Shown here: piece after piece, positions 7,935 through 16,031 of the stretch
Position numbering within the stretch: position 1 is the first letter of the stretch
Layout of the letters: each line of letters begins with the position of its first letter
NCBI GenBank assembly: GCA_964412555.1
Contig: CAYPPG010000003.1
Span: 124,001-188,000 of the forward strand
From: CAYPPG01 sp964412555
GTDB lineage: Bacteria; Hinthialibacterota; Hinthialibacteria; Hinthialibacterales; Hinthialibacteraceae
DNA: 64,000 bases
Reading direction: 5' to 3'
The notes under the pieces: model-generated
Databases searched by the model: none
The model's input: only the letters and a program-made list of their open reading frames with translations
What the model was told of the DNA's origin: nothing
Translations under genes and position numbers: made by a program

Positions 7935-10900
7935 ATGAAAGTGAGTCAAACCATGTACCGAATCATTATTTCTTGTTTCATTTTCACACTTTTTTGTTTC
8001 CCAACAGTTGCGGCGGATTGGCCAACCTATCGCGCCGATGCTTTCCGTAGCGGTTTTACAGAGCAAAGCCTCCCTCAAAAGGTGTCGTTGCATTGGACTT
8101 ATCAATCTCCACATCTTCCCCAACCTGCTTGGAAAGCTCCGGATACAAGAATGAACTTCGATCATGCTTTCCAGACTGTTGTATCCAATGGAACAGTACT
8201 GTTTGGAAGTTCGGCGGATTGCAAAGTATACGCTTTAGATGCAATAACCGGAAAAGAGCAATGGAGTTATATTACCGAGAGTCCAATTCGCTTTGCTCCG
8301 TTACTGTGGAAAAATCAGGCCTATGTCGTGAGCGATGATGGCTATCTTTATTGTTTCCACACTCAAAATGGTAAATTGGTTTGGACAAAACGAGGCGGGC
8401 CGAACAATCGTATGATTCTCGGCAACGATCGCATGATCTCCCGATTCCCCGTCCGTGGAGCACCCGTAATCAAAGATAACATTCTCTACTTCGCCGCTGG
8501 GATATGGCCATCGGAAGGTATTTTTCTTTACGCTTTGGATCCGGAATCCGGGAAGGTGTTATGGTGCAACGATACATCCGGTTCAATCGCCATGCCGCAG
8601 CCGCATGGAGGCGCATTCGCCAAAAGCGGTGTTTCCGCCCAAGGTTATCTTGTTGCTACTGATTCTCAACTGTTCGTTCCAACCGGACGGGCAGTGCCGG
8701 CAGCGTTCAATCGGGCAAACGGCGAATTTCAATATTTTCATCTCCAGGCCAACCGCGCGAGTGGAGGTGGTTTTATCGCGGCAAACAATTCTTTCTTTTT
8801 TAACAGCGGAATTCTCTTTGAATGCGAAAGCGGTCAACCTCATTTGAAAACCAATCAATCACAATTCGTGTCGATGCCGGACGGCGTAGTCCAATCGGCG
8901 AAAAATAAAGTAAGTGTTTACCGATGGGTAGAAACGGAACGAATCGACCGCAAAGGGAAAAAAATCCCATTTACCGACTTGCAATTGCAATGGTCTATCG
9001 AGACGCCACATGAAGTGGTTTCCATGATCGTTGCGGATCAAACTATCATTTGCGGTGGATACCATGGCCTCTGTGCTATTGATATGCGAACGAGAGAAAT
9101 TGTATGGAATCAAGAAATCGATGGTATCCCCTATGGATTAGCCGTTGCCAACAATCGACTTTATGTGAGTACAGACCAAGGCACAATTTATTGCTTTGGC
9201 GCTTTCCATGACAAAAAACCTTTCACGAACCAACCTTCAGTAGAAAAGATCGAAGAACAAACAGATTCCATATATTCCAAAATGGCAAGTCAAATTATTC
9301 AAGACACCGGAATTACAGAAGGATATTGTCTCGATCTCGCATGCGGAGATGGTTCTTTGGCTATCGAACTGGCGAAACGAACGGATTTGCAAATCTACGC
9401 GATCGATTCGGATGAAAAGAATGTTCAAAAAGTCCGCGCCAAATTGGATAAAGCCGGTCTTTATGGTGTTCGAATAACTGCCCATCATGGGGAGCCGGCA
9501 AACACTGACTACCCGAATTATTTCGCTGATCTCATTGTTTCCGGCCGTTCCGTGAAGGAAGACGCCTCGATCGTTCCGGAGGAGGAAGCCTTTCGCTTAC
9601 AACGTCCGGCGGGAGGCATCGCATACTTTGGGAAATTTGACGGCATTCAAAAAACGGTTCGTGATGAATTAGATAAAACCGGGGTTTGGACTCATCAATA
9701 TGCTAACCCCGCCAATACTATTTGCTCGGAAGACCGTCTTATAAGAGGACCACTTGAAATGCTCTGGTTTCGAGATGTCGATTTCGACATGCCTCAACGA
9801 CACGGGCGCGGTCCTGGTCCTCTTTTTTACAAAGGCAATATGATCATGGAAGGTATCGATGCTATCCGGACCGTCAATGCTTATAATGGGCGGCCATTAT
9901 GGAAATTCTCTCTTCCCGGTATTCTGAAAGAATACGATCAAGATCATTTGATGGGTGTTTCCGGAACCGGCAGCAATATGTGTGTCGATGGAAATTCGGT
10001 TTTCATTCACAATCAAGATCAATGTTATCAACTCGATCTCGACAGTGGCGAAGTGATCCACACCTATGATCCTCCCGATCCTTCTCAAACATGGGGATTT
10101 CTGGCCGCTCAAAACAACACCTTGTTCGGGACCACTGCCAACACTGAGCATGTAGTGAAATGGCGGTATTTACAAGGGAAAATGGCCACACAATTTACTG
10201 AATCTTCTTTTCTGTTCACGATAAACACAAGAACGGGGCAACCCAAATGGCAGTATGAAGCCAATCACTCCATCCGCCACAATACCATTGCCATCGGGAA
10301 GGAAATGGTTTTCTTGATCGATCGCCCGATTGCGGAATTCGACCGCCTCGATTTCAATCGGGAAAAAAGACGCGGCAAAAAACTCGAACATCCAACCGGT
10401 ACACTGATCGCTCTCGATATCCAAACCGGCGAAGAAATTTGGCGAAATGATGACAATATCTACGGCACTATGCTCGCATTAAGCGAAGAGAATAATGCAC
10501 TGCTGATGAGTTATCAATCCACCCGATTTCAATTGGACTCGGAAATCGGTGGGCGATTGGCCGCTTTCTGTGCCTCGACCGGTGAACGATTATGGGATAT
10601 CGAAGCCGATTACGCCTCCCGGCCATTGATCAATGGTCAAACCATCTACGCCCAACCGAGTGCATGGGATTTGCTGACAGGAGCACAAAAGGATTTTCAA
10701 TTTACACGCTCATACGGTTGTGGTATCCTCGCCAGTGCTGCAAACCTGTTGGTCTATCGGTCTGCAACGCTTGGATATCGCGATCTTGAACACGACACCG
10801 AAACACAAAATTATGGCGGAATTCGTCCAGGCTGCTGGATCAACGCGATACCGGCCGGCGGTTTGATTCTCATGCCCGATGCCGCCAGCGGCTGCACGTG

Positions 10901-10955
10901 CAGCTACTTGATCCAGGCATCCATCGCGCTTCAAACGAAGAAGGAGGAGGACTAA
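7935..10955 (+). CDS. Secreted PQQ-like beta-propeller protein with inserted SAM-methyltransferase-like domain
   Basis: A signal peptide (IISCFIFTLFCFPTVAA) is followed by ADWPTYRADAFRSG, the usual opening of PQQ/BamB-like propellers. Repeated blades have the form ALDAITGKEQWSY, ALDPESGKVLW and ALDIQTGEEIWRND. Between two propeller halves (about residues 445-590) lies a Rossmann methyltransferase-like segment with motif I CLDLACGDGSLAIELAKRT and motif II IYAIDSDEKN. The usual downstream catalytic motifs are not obvious. Some Planctomycetes and Lentisphaerae proteins are built this way. Why an exported protein would keep a SAM fold is unclear. ATG 7935 is used; ATG 7953 (MYRIII...) is an equally possible start with a cleaner signal peptide, and neither has a strong ribosome site. 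The DUF6807 gene follows four bases after the stop. Confidence 0.75.
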   Translation: MKVSQTMYRIIISCFIFTLFCFPTVAADWPTYRADAFRSGFTEQSLPQKVSLHWTYQSPHLPQPAWKAPDTRMNFDHAFQTVVSNGTVLFGSSADCKVYALDAITGKEQWSYITESPIRFAPLLWKNQAYVVSDDGYLYCFHTQNGKLVWTKRGGPNNRMILGNDRMISRFPVRGAPVIKDNILYFAAGIWPSEGIFLYALDPESGKVLWCNDTSGSIAMPQPHGGAFAKSGVSAQGYLVATDSQLFVPTGRAVPAAFNRANGEFQYFHLQANRASGGGFIAANNSFFFNSGILFECESGQPHLKTNQSQFVSMPDGVVQSAKNKVSVYRWVETERIDRKGKKIPFTDLQLQWSIETPHEVVSMIVADQTIICGGYHGLCAIDMRTREIVWNQEIDGIPYGLAVANNRLYVSTDQGTIYCFGAFHDKKPFTNQPSVEKIEEQTDSIYSKMASQIIQDTGITEGYCLDLACGDGSLAIELAKRTDLQIYAIDSDEKNVQKVRAKLDKAGLYGVRITAHHGEPANTDYPNYFADLIVSGRSVKEDASIVPEEEAFRLQRPAGGIAYFGKFDGIQKTVRDELDKTGVWTHQYANPANTICSEDRLIRGPLEMLWFRDVDFDMPQRHGRGPGPLFYKGNMIMEGIDAIRTVNAYNGRPLWKFSLPGILKEYDQDHLMGVSGTGSNMCVDGNSVFIHNQDQCYQLDLDSGEVIHTYDPPDPSQTWGFLAAQNNTLFGTTANTEHVVKWRYLQGKMATQFTESSFLFTINTRTGQPKWQYEANHSIRHNTIAIGKEMVFLIDRPIAEFDRLDFNREKRRGKKLEHPTGTLIALDIQTGEEIWRNDDNIYGTMLALSEENNALLMSYQSTRFQLDSEIGGRLAAFCASTGERLWDIEADYASRPLINGQTIYAQPSAWDLLTGAQKDFQFTRSYGCGILASAANLLVYRSATLGYRDLEHDTETQNYGGIRPGCWINAIPAGGLILMPDAASGCTCSYLIQASIALQTKKEED

Positions 10956-10959
10956 ATTC

Positions 10960-12207
10960 ATGAACATTCGATTTCTTGCAATCATCATACTCTTGTTCAA
11001 CACAACCATTCCTTATGCTGAATCTCCTAAAATCACCGTAGAAGCAGGAGACTATGATCGTATCGACACGATCGTATCCATTCCATTCGACTATCAAGCC
11101 TATTTCCCGGATAAGAATCATGAAAAACACGCGCTCAATGTATTCGATGGACAAAACGCAAGTTATGCGCAATGGATTCCACCCGACGAAGGTGAAGACA
11201 TCGGACGTCTTATTTTTATTATTGACAAAACGTTAAAAGCAGGGCATTCCAAGAGCTATACGCTGCTCGTCAGTGATAAGACTCCGGCGTTTCCTCCGTA
11301 TGCCATTGACCGTATTCCCAATGATCATGTAACCGTTTCTTTCAAACGATACAGAGCAGAAAAAGAAGGCCCGGCCGACATTCTTCGCTATAATCATGGC
11401 ATTCAGACATATGAACCTGATCCCAACAGTCATCTCAGCCGCAGTGGCTATGTTCATCCTCTATACACTCCGGCCGGCCATATCGTAACCGGCGATCTTT
11501 GTCCTGACCATCCGCACCAACGCGGCTGTTTCTTTGCCTGGACAAAATGTACTTTCAAGGGAGAAGAAATCAATTTCTGGGCGCTCGATACCGGCAAAAC
11601 GAAAACTGCCGCTCCGCCGCAATTCACAAATGGTCCAGTGGCATGCATCTTGAAAGCCTTTAATGAACTTGGAACGGTGAATGAACCTGTTTTGAATGAA
11701 ACATTAACCTATACCCTCTACGGGAGAATCTCGGATGGCTGGATCATCGATATGGAAATCGAACAGGAAGTCGTTGACGAGCCGCTGCAAGTCGAACAGT
11801 ATCTCTATGGTGGAATGGCCTTTCGCGGTCCTGCTTTCTGGTTGGACAAAGATCTCTATGTGATCACCAACAGCGGGATCGAAGGACGGGATTCGAATAT
11901 GACTCGCGCGAAATGGATTCAGATGTCCGGTCCGGCGGAAGAAAATCCGGAACAAACGATCGGTGTTACTTATTTCGATCATCCCGCCAATCCGCGCTAT
12001 CCGACACACTTGCGCGTTCATCCCTCCAAGCCGTATTTCGTCTTCGCCTATCATCAGCGTGAAGGGCTGCATATCGATCAGAAGCATCCGGTGAAACTGA
12101 AGTATCGGATTTTAGTCCATGACGGGAAAGCGGAACCGAATCGGTTGGATGCGATGGGGGATGATCTTGAATTTCCGCCGGTGGTTACAATCTCCGAACC
12201 AAATTAA
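10960..12207 (+). CDS. Secreted DUF6807 (PmoA-family) protein
   Basis: The 415-residue protein starts with a signal peptide (MNIRFLAIIILLFNTTIPYA). The central LCPDHPHQRGCFFAWTKC followed by INFW is the hallmark of DUF6807, often labelled PmoA family, where DHPHHRG-type histidines recur. These proteins sit in sugar- and sulfated-glycan-utilisation clusters of Planctomycetes and relatives, but no reaction is established; the name does not mean methane monooxygenase. A strong ribosome site (GGAGGAGG) lies just before ATG 10960, overlapping the end of the propeller gene, so the two are almost certainly one operon. Confidence 0.75.
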   Translation: MNIRFLAIIILLFNTTIPYAESPKITVEAGDYDRIDTIVSIPFDYQAYFPDKNHEKHALNVFDGQNASYAQWIPPDEGEDIGRLIFIIDKTLKAGHSKSYTLLVSDKTPAFPPYAIDRIPNDHVTVSFKRYRAEKEGPADILRYNHGIQTYEPDPNSHLSRSGYVHPLYTPAGHIVTGDLCPDHPHQRGCFFAWTKCTFKGEEINFWALDTGKTKTAAPPQFTNGPVACILKAFNELGTVNEPVLNETLTYTLYGRISDGWIIDMEIEQEVVDEPLQVEQYLYGGMAFRGPAFWLDKDLYVITNSGIEGRDSNMTRAKWIQMSGPAEENPEQTIGVTYFDHPANPRYPTHLRVHPSKPYFVFAYHQREGLHIDQKHPVKLKYRILVHDGKAEPNRLDAMGDDLEFPPVVTISEPN

Positions 12208-12337
12208 GGGTTCACTCCATGAATTGATGCTTTCCTCCCCCTATACGGACCAGAAAAACCAAGTTGGCGCAGGTATTGTACAAGTTTTCTACGTTTTATG
12301 GGTCCAAAGTGTGGCATTTATGCGACTTCTTAAATAT

Positions 12338-12415
12338 TCAAGATTTCGAGTAAACCTGAATTTTTTTGATGGCCAAAAGAATCTCATAGAGATGTTTTTT
12401 GATCGTTGCTTGCAT
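12338..12415 (-). pseudogene. Truncated HEPN (DUF86-like) toxin remnant
   Basis: A 25-codon frame starts with ATG at 12415, inside the last codons of the MNT gene and in another frame, exactly as HEPN genes overlap MNT antitoxin genes. It reads MQATIKKHLYEILLAIKKIQ and ends after VYSKS with TGA. This matches the first helix of DUF86/HEPN toxins (xxYLxxILEAIxKIExYT) and nothing of the remaining 85-100 residues or the R-x4-6-H catalytic motif follows in any frame. Probably a deletion removed the toxin body. Confidence 0.5.
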
Positions 12416-12704
12416 AAAGAGTCATTATACGTTTTTCAATTTCTTCTTTAAAATAGGGATTTTGAATCGCATCCTCTACAACCAAATCCACTTCTCTCCC
12501 AAAAATCGCTTCCAATTGCTCTTTCAATTCAAAATAGCGATTGAATAATCCTCCCCCTTTTCGGTAAAAGCGAACCAGAATATCAATATCACTATCATTT
12601 TTAAATTCACCCGAAATGGCAGAACCGAATAAATCGAGTTGTTCAACATTCAAAAGTGAACAAATCTCATGAATTTGTTGGATATTCCGTTCAGCAATTT
12701 TCAT
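12384..12704 (-). CDS. Minimal nucleotidyltransferase (MNT), antitoxin-type
   Basis: The 106-residue protein has the pol-beta nucleotidyltransferase core: LDLFGSAISGEFKNDSDIDI provides the GS-x10-D-x-D signature, and a third acidic residue follows in EVDLVVED. MNT proteins of this size usually neutralise a HEPN ribonuclease by AMPylating it (type VII toxin-antitoxin). Here the partner at its 3' end is reduced to 25 codons, so the antitoxin seems orphaned. The start ATG at 12704 begins right at the family N-terminus (MKIAERNIQQIHEICSLLNV). Confidence 0.8.
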   Translation of the reverse strand: MKIAERNIQQIHEICSLLNVEQLDLFGSAISGEFKNDSDIDILVRFYRKGGGLFNRYFELKEQLEAIFGREVDLVVEDAIQNPYFKEEIEKRIMTLYASNDQKTSL

Positions 12705-12807
12705 AACATTCTTTGTTACAGTATTTCACTTCTAATCGATCATGATCCTTCTTTTTACACTTCCAATTATAGCCGATTTCCATTATTTCAGAAAATAGTC
12801 AATGCCT

Positions 12808-12990
12808 TTACTCCGTCACGCCTCGATTGGTGGCGATAAAATCCCCATTCGAGGTCAATCCGTTGTTCGGAGCATAGGCATACCATAGCCGGCGCAGGCC
12901 AATACTCAAAAAATCACCGCCCTATTGCAGTTTCCTGTCCGGTCCGATATTACGCATCACATATCCAATTCCATAAGGATCATTCAATTC
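12808..12990 (-). pseudogene. Remnant of a type II secretion pseudopilin-like C-terminus
   Basis: Directly after the sulfatase stop and in the same frame lies LNDPYGIGYVMRNIGPDR, then an in-frame TAG, then GGDFLSIGLRRLWYAYAP, NNGLTSNGDFIATNRGVTE and TAA. The GPD...Y-P-x-N-G-x-x-S-N-G-D layout resembles the C-terminal tail of GspG-like or DUF1559-related prepilin-type proteins of Planctomycetes-like genomes (YDPTNGTxSNGDI). There is no room for an N-terminal pilin helix. It looks like a decayed fragment brought next to the sulfatase gene. The match is by eye. Confidence 0.35.
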
Positions 12991-14391
12991 TTATCGAACC
13001 GGCTTGACTTCACGCTCCCATTCCGCCAACAGTTTTTTCAGTCTCGCGGTTTCTTTGGGACGATTGGAAATCAAATTTTGCTTCTCCGCCGGATCGTCCT
13101 GCAAATCGAATAGATATTCTTGGAATTCATCACCATCCTGCCGGGAAATATATTTCATCTTGCCATCCCGCACCGCTCGCCACGTTCGATCTCCTCTTCG
13201 TGCCCGCCAGAATAAAGTCCGTTCTGTTTCCGGCTTCTGATTTTCCACCCATTTCAAAATATCCACCCCGTCGAATTCCCGTCCGGCAGGAATTTGCGCG
13301 CCAGCCGCCCGAATGATCGAAGCGGATAAATCCATCCCAATCCCCATTTGATCGGAAATAATCCCTTCCGGAATGACACCAGGCCATTGTACTGCACACG
13401 GCACACGAATCCCCCCTTCGAAAAGCCCGCCTTTATGTCCCGAAAAAGGCGCATTTCTCCCTTTGTTGTTCGCCCCGTTATCGCTCATAAAGATCAATAA
13501 GGTATTATCAAGGAATCCTTTCTCTTCGAGAGTTTCCACAATTCTGCCAATTCCCTCATCCATCCGTTCCACCATTTCCACATAGGTTTCACGAGTACCT
13601 TTATTGAAATTCTCATCTGAAACCGGCTTTTCTGGCTTGTCATCCGGTCCTTGATACGGTGAATGAGGAGCGGTATAGGTCACATACAAAAAGAACGGAT
13701 TTTCTTTCTGCCTTTCAATGAATTTAACCGACTCTTCCGTGATCAAATCGGTCATATACTGATCGCGGTGAACCGGTTTTTCATTTTGATACAGCGCATA
13801 ATATCCACCCAATTCCGTATGATGGAAATAATCACAATTTCCACCGATCGGCCCGATGAAATAATCGAATCCATGCTTGAGCGGATTGAACTTCTCTTCA
13901 TAACCCAAATGCCATTTCCCGCAAATTCCCGTTGCATAGCCGGCATCTTTCAACATTCGCGCAATCGATGTTTCCTGCACCGGTAATCCCAAATCGTGAG
14001 TCTCCCGTAAGCGAATCGCATCATCATATCGGCCAACATTTCCAACTCCAAGCGCACACTCCAATCCTCCGACTCGATGCTGATACCGGCCGGTCATGAT
14101 TGCCGTACGCGTCGGTGTGCATTCCGGAGCATTCGCATAAAAATTCGTAAACCGCACTCCTCGCGCTGCAATTCGGTCGATATGGGGCGTCTTGATATCC
14201 GGACACCCATAACACCCGACATCGCCATACCCCATATCATCGGCCAAGATAAATACAATATTCGGCCTTTGCCCTTTTCCCTTCTCTCCTGCTTGAACGA
14301 AATGCGAAAATACACCAAGAGAAGTAACGCCTGCCATTCGAGTCAAAAAATGTCTGCGGGAACAACCATCGATTGGGTACTGTTTCGTCAT
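12991..14391 (-). CDS. Tat-exported family S1 sulfatase
   Basis: The 466-residue protein begins with a twin-arginine leader (CSRRHFLTRMAGVTSLGVF), then NIVFILADDMGYGDVGCYG, the N-terminal metal-binding region of alkaline-phosphatase-fold sulfatases. CTPTRTAIMTGRYQHR at Cys91 is the formylglycine signature C-x-P-x-R, with Cys91 the residue to be oxidised by a sulfatase-modifying enzyme (not in the window). LLIFMSDNGANN holds the later metal ligands. It should release sulfate from a sulfated glycan or steroid in the periplasm; the substrate cannot be read. It lies 26 bases after the oxidoreductase gene, in the same direction, as a probable operon. Confidence 0.9.
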   Translation of the reverse strand: MTKQYPIDGCSRRHFLTRMAGVTSLGVFSHFVQAGEKGKGQRPNIVFILADDMGYGDVGCYGCPDIKTPHIDRIAARGVRFTNFYANAPECTPTRTAIMTGRYQHRVGGLECALGVGNVGRYDDAIRLRETHDLGLPVQETSIARMLKDAGYATGICGKWHLGYEEKFNPLKHGFDYFIGPIGGNCDYFHHTELGGYYALYQNEKPVHRDQYMTDLITEESVKFIERQKENPFFLYVTYTAPHSPYQGPDDKPEKPVSDENFNKGTRETYVEMVERMDEGIGRIVETLEEKGFLDNTLLIFMSDNGANNKGRNAPFSGHKGGLFEGGIRVPCAVQWPGVIPEGIISDQMGIGMDLSASIIRAAGAQIPAGREFDGVDILKWVENQKPETERTLFWRARRGDRTWRAVRDGKMKYISRQDGDEFQEYLFDLQDDPAEKQNLISNRPKETARLKKLLAEWEREVKPVR

Positions 14392-14417
14392 GATTCACCC
14401 TTCTCTTTCTCATTCTT

Positions 14418-15374
14418 TTACAATTCCAATTTTTTCAAGGACACTTGCCGTCCATTCTGCTTCATGGACTCTTCCATCGCCTCGATAATGGCAACCGGTT
14501 CAAATAAATCTTCAAACACCAGCGGAGGCTTCCCTTCTTTCAATCCATCAAAAAACATCTTCAATCCATTCCCATAATCCCCGCCTGTCCTCAGTGACAA
14601 ATTCTCCTTTTCTCCAAAAGCCACCGCCCGAAACCGGCTCAATCCACCGGCAACTTGGATGGAAAACATCGTACCGGACTCCGTTGTCACGGTCCCCGCC
14701 ACAGCATTTCCTTCCTGTATCGCTGACGCGGTTATTACCCGGTCTGCCATCGTATGTGTCAACAATTCAATCGCATGGATGCCATAAAATCCGAATCCCC
14801 CATATTGGCTCGAAGCCGATCCCGGCCCTGCTGTCGCTCCACCGAGTATCTTTCCAATTTTTGCAAAACCGGTACAAAACTCACGCACTTCATCACTCCA
14901 GCGCACCGTTGAAAAAGACGAAATATACGTCCCATTTTGTTTTGCCGTTTGCAGCATCCGTTGTGCATCGCTTGTTTTGAGCGCAAACGGTTTATCCACA
15001 AATGTCGGTATTCCCTTTTCGATAAAAGGCAAGGCATATTTCGCATGAAGGTCACCGTGCCGAAAATCCACAATGGCCATATCGACCATGTCCAGCATCT
15101 TCTCCGGATCCTCTACAATCGTTTTGATTTTCCCTTTTTCGGCGACTTCTTTCGTTCGTTCTTCTTCCTGCCCAAACACAGCCACGACCTCATATTCCGG
15201 AAATCTTTTATCAACATTGATCAATCGCGAAAATGCAATCGAATGGCTGTTATCGGTTCCTAATATCCCAATCCGCTTTTTCCCCGCTTGACTTTCACCG
15301 GCGATGGTGAGTTGGCTTACGATCCCACCCAATACCACTCCTGAAACACCTTCTATGAATGTTCTTCGCTTCAT
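14418..15374 (-). CDS. Tat-exported Gfo/Idh/MocA-family oxidoreductase
   Basis: The 318-residue protein starts MKRRTFIEGVSGVVLGGI, a short twin-arginine leader, then RIGILGTDNSHSIAF, the NAD(P)-binding Rossmann start. IPTFVDKPFALKTSDAQRM is the family motif E-K-P-x-A in the variant D-K-P-F-A; the Lys is normally catalytic. The C-terminal half would be the alpha/beta dimerisation domain. Such exported oxidoreductases are common beside sulfatases and glycosidases in Planctomycetes-like genomes and may use a tightly bound cofactor loaded before export. It is upstream of the sulfatase in the same direction. Confidence 0.8.
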   Translation of the reverse strand: MKRRTFIEGVSGVVLGGIVSQLTIAGESQAGKKRIGILGTDNSHSIAFSRLINVDKRFPEYEVVAVFGQEEERTKEVAEKGKIKTIVEDPEKMLDMVDMAIVDFRHGDLHAKYALPFIEKGIPTFVDKPFALKTSDAQRMLQTAKQNGTYISSFSTVRWSDEVREFCTGFAKIGKILGGATAGPGSASSQYGGFGFYGIHAIELLTHTMADRVITASAIQEGNAVAGTVTTESGTMFSIQVAGGLSRFRAVAFGEKENLSLRTGGDYGNGLKMFFDGLKEGKPPLVFEDLFEPVAIIEAMEESMKQNGRQVSLKKLEL

Positions 15375-15437
15375 GATGATCCCTTCCTTTCCCTCGGACT
15401 ATTTATCTCTACAAAACAATTTCTAAACTGATTCGAA

Positions 15438-15947
15438 TTAGGGTTGTTGCAATGCTTCTGGCAAATCCGTCTTGTCAATCCGTTCCCATGGCCCAGTATG
15501 GCTTTTCGAGCGAAACCAGATATCATCGGATAAAACAAACCACACTCCTTGATCGAAATAAATTCGATACATCGAACTTGGCGCAATATAGAGTTCCAAA
15601 TCTTCCTTATAAATCAATTTCGGTAACTTTTTCCCCAAATCCGGCGTTGGATCCGATGGGGCTTTCCCTTCTGGACTCGTAAACTCGGTTACCGGTTGAT
15701 AAACCTGGTCGGGTAGCGGGTCACTTGAAATATGCGGTTCAATATCGATCGGTTGTTGTGAATAATCGGGTATCCTTGTTCGTCCAACATCAAAAGGCAA
15801 TGGCGGTTCTTTTTCCACCGGTGCTTCAGCGGGTGGTGGAGTCGGTGGAGGAACAACAGGTGGTGGAGTACTCGCACATCCGAACGATAAAACCGCAACA
15901 ATCAGGCTATAGACTATTTTATTCAAAGTAATGGTTCCTATCTTCAC
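15438..15947 (-). CDS. Proline-rich outer-envelope lipoprotein
   Basis: The 169-residue product starts at a GTG and has a lipobox (VAVLSFGC, Cys24), so it should be lipid anchored. A Pro-rich spacer (TPPPVVPPPTPPPAEAPVEK) follows. The C-terminal 60 residues include YFDQGVWFVLSDDIWFRSKS and GPWERI, a short Tyr/Trp motif found in small secreted domains that bind unknown ligands. No enzyme motif is seen. It is divergent from the PBP1B gene, from which 84 bases separate it; a role near peptidoglycan synthesis (as for LpoB-type activators, which are also Pro-rich lipoproteins) is an attractive but unproven idea. Confidence 0.6.
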   Translation of the reverse strand: MKIGTITLNKIVYSLIVAVLSFGCASTPPPVVPPPTPPPAEAPVEKEPPLPFDVGRTRIPDYSQQPIDIEPHISSDPLPDQVYQPVTEFTSPEGKAPSDPTPDLGKKLPKLIYKEDLELYIAPSSMYRIYFDQGVWFVLSDDIWFRSKSHTGPWERIDKTDLPEALQQP

Positions 15948-15972
15948 GACTTGTTTCCGTGACTAGTATAAT
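15943..15972 (+). promoter_or_regulatory. Putative promoter of the PBP1B gene
   Basis: TTCACG at 15943-15948, 18 bases, then TATAAT at 15967-15972. A second TATAAT reads on the minus strand at 15975-15980, so the divergent lipoprotein gene may start from an overlapping promoter, although no good -35 box is visible for it. Confidence 0.35.
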
Positions 15973-16031
15973 GAATTATAAGTGTATTCCAATCGAATTA
16001 CCTATAGGCTAATAACAACAATGCTGAACTT

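Noticed and set aside
7935..10955. BamB outer-membrane assembly factor
   Set aside because: Length of 1006 residues, no lipobox and an inserted methyltransferase-like domain do not fit BamB.
10960..12207. Particulate methane monooxygenase subunit A
   Set aside because: The PmoA label of DUF6807 is only a historic family name; the protein is soluble and secreted, without membrane helices or copper sites.
12119..12451. 110-codon plus-strand frame spanning the end of the DUF6807 gene
   Set aside because: It overlaps the coding end of the DUF6807 gene and the antisense of the MNT/HEPN region, lacks a ribosome site and shows no protein motif.
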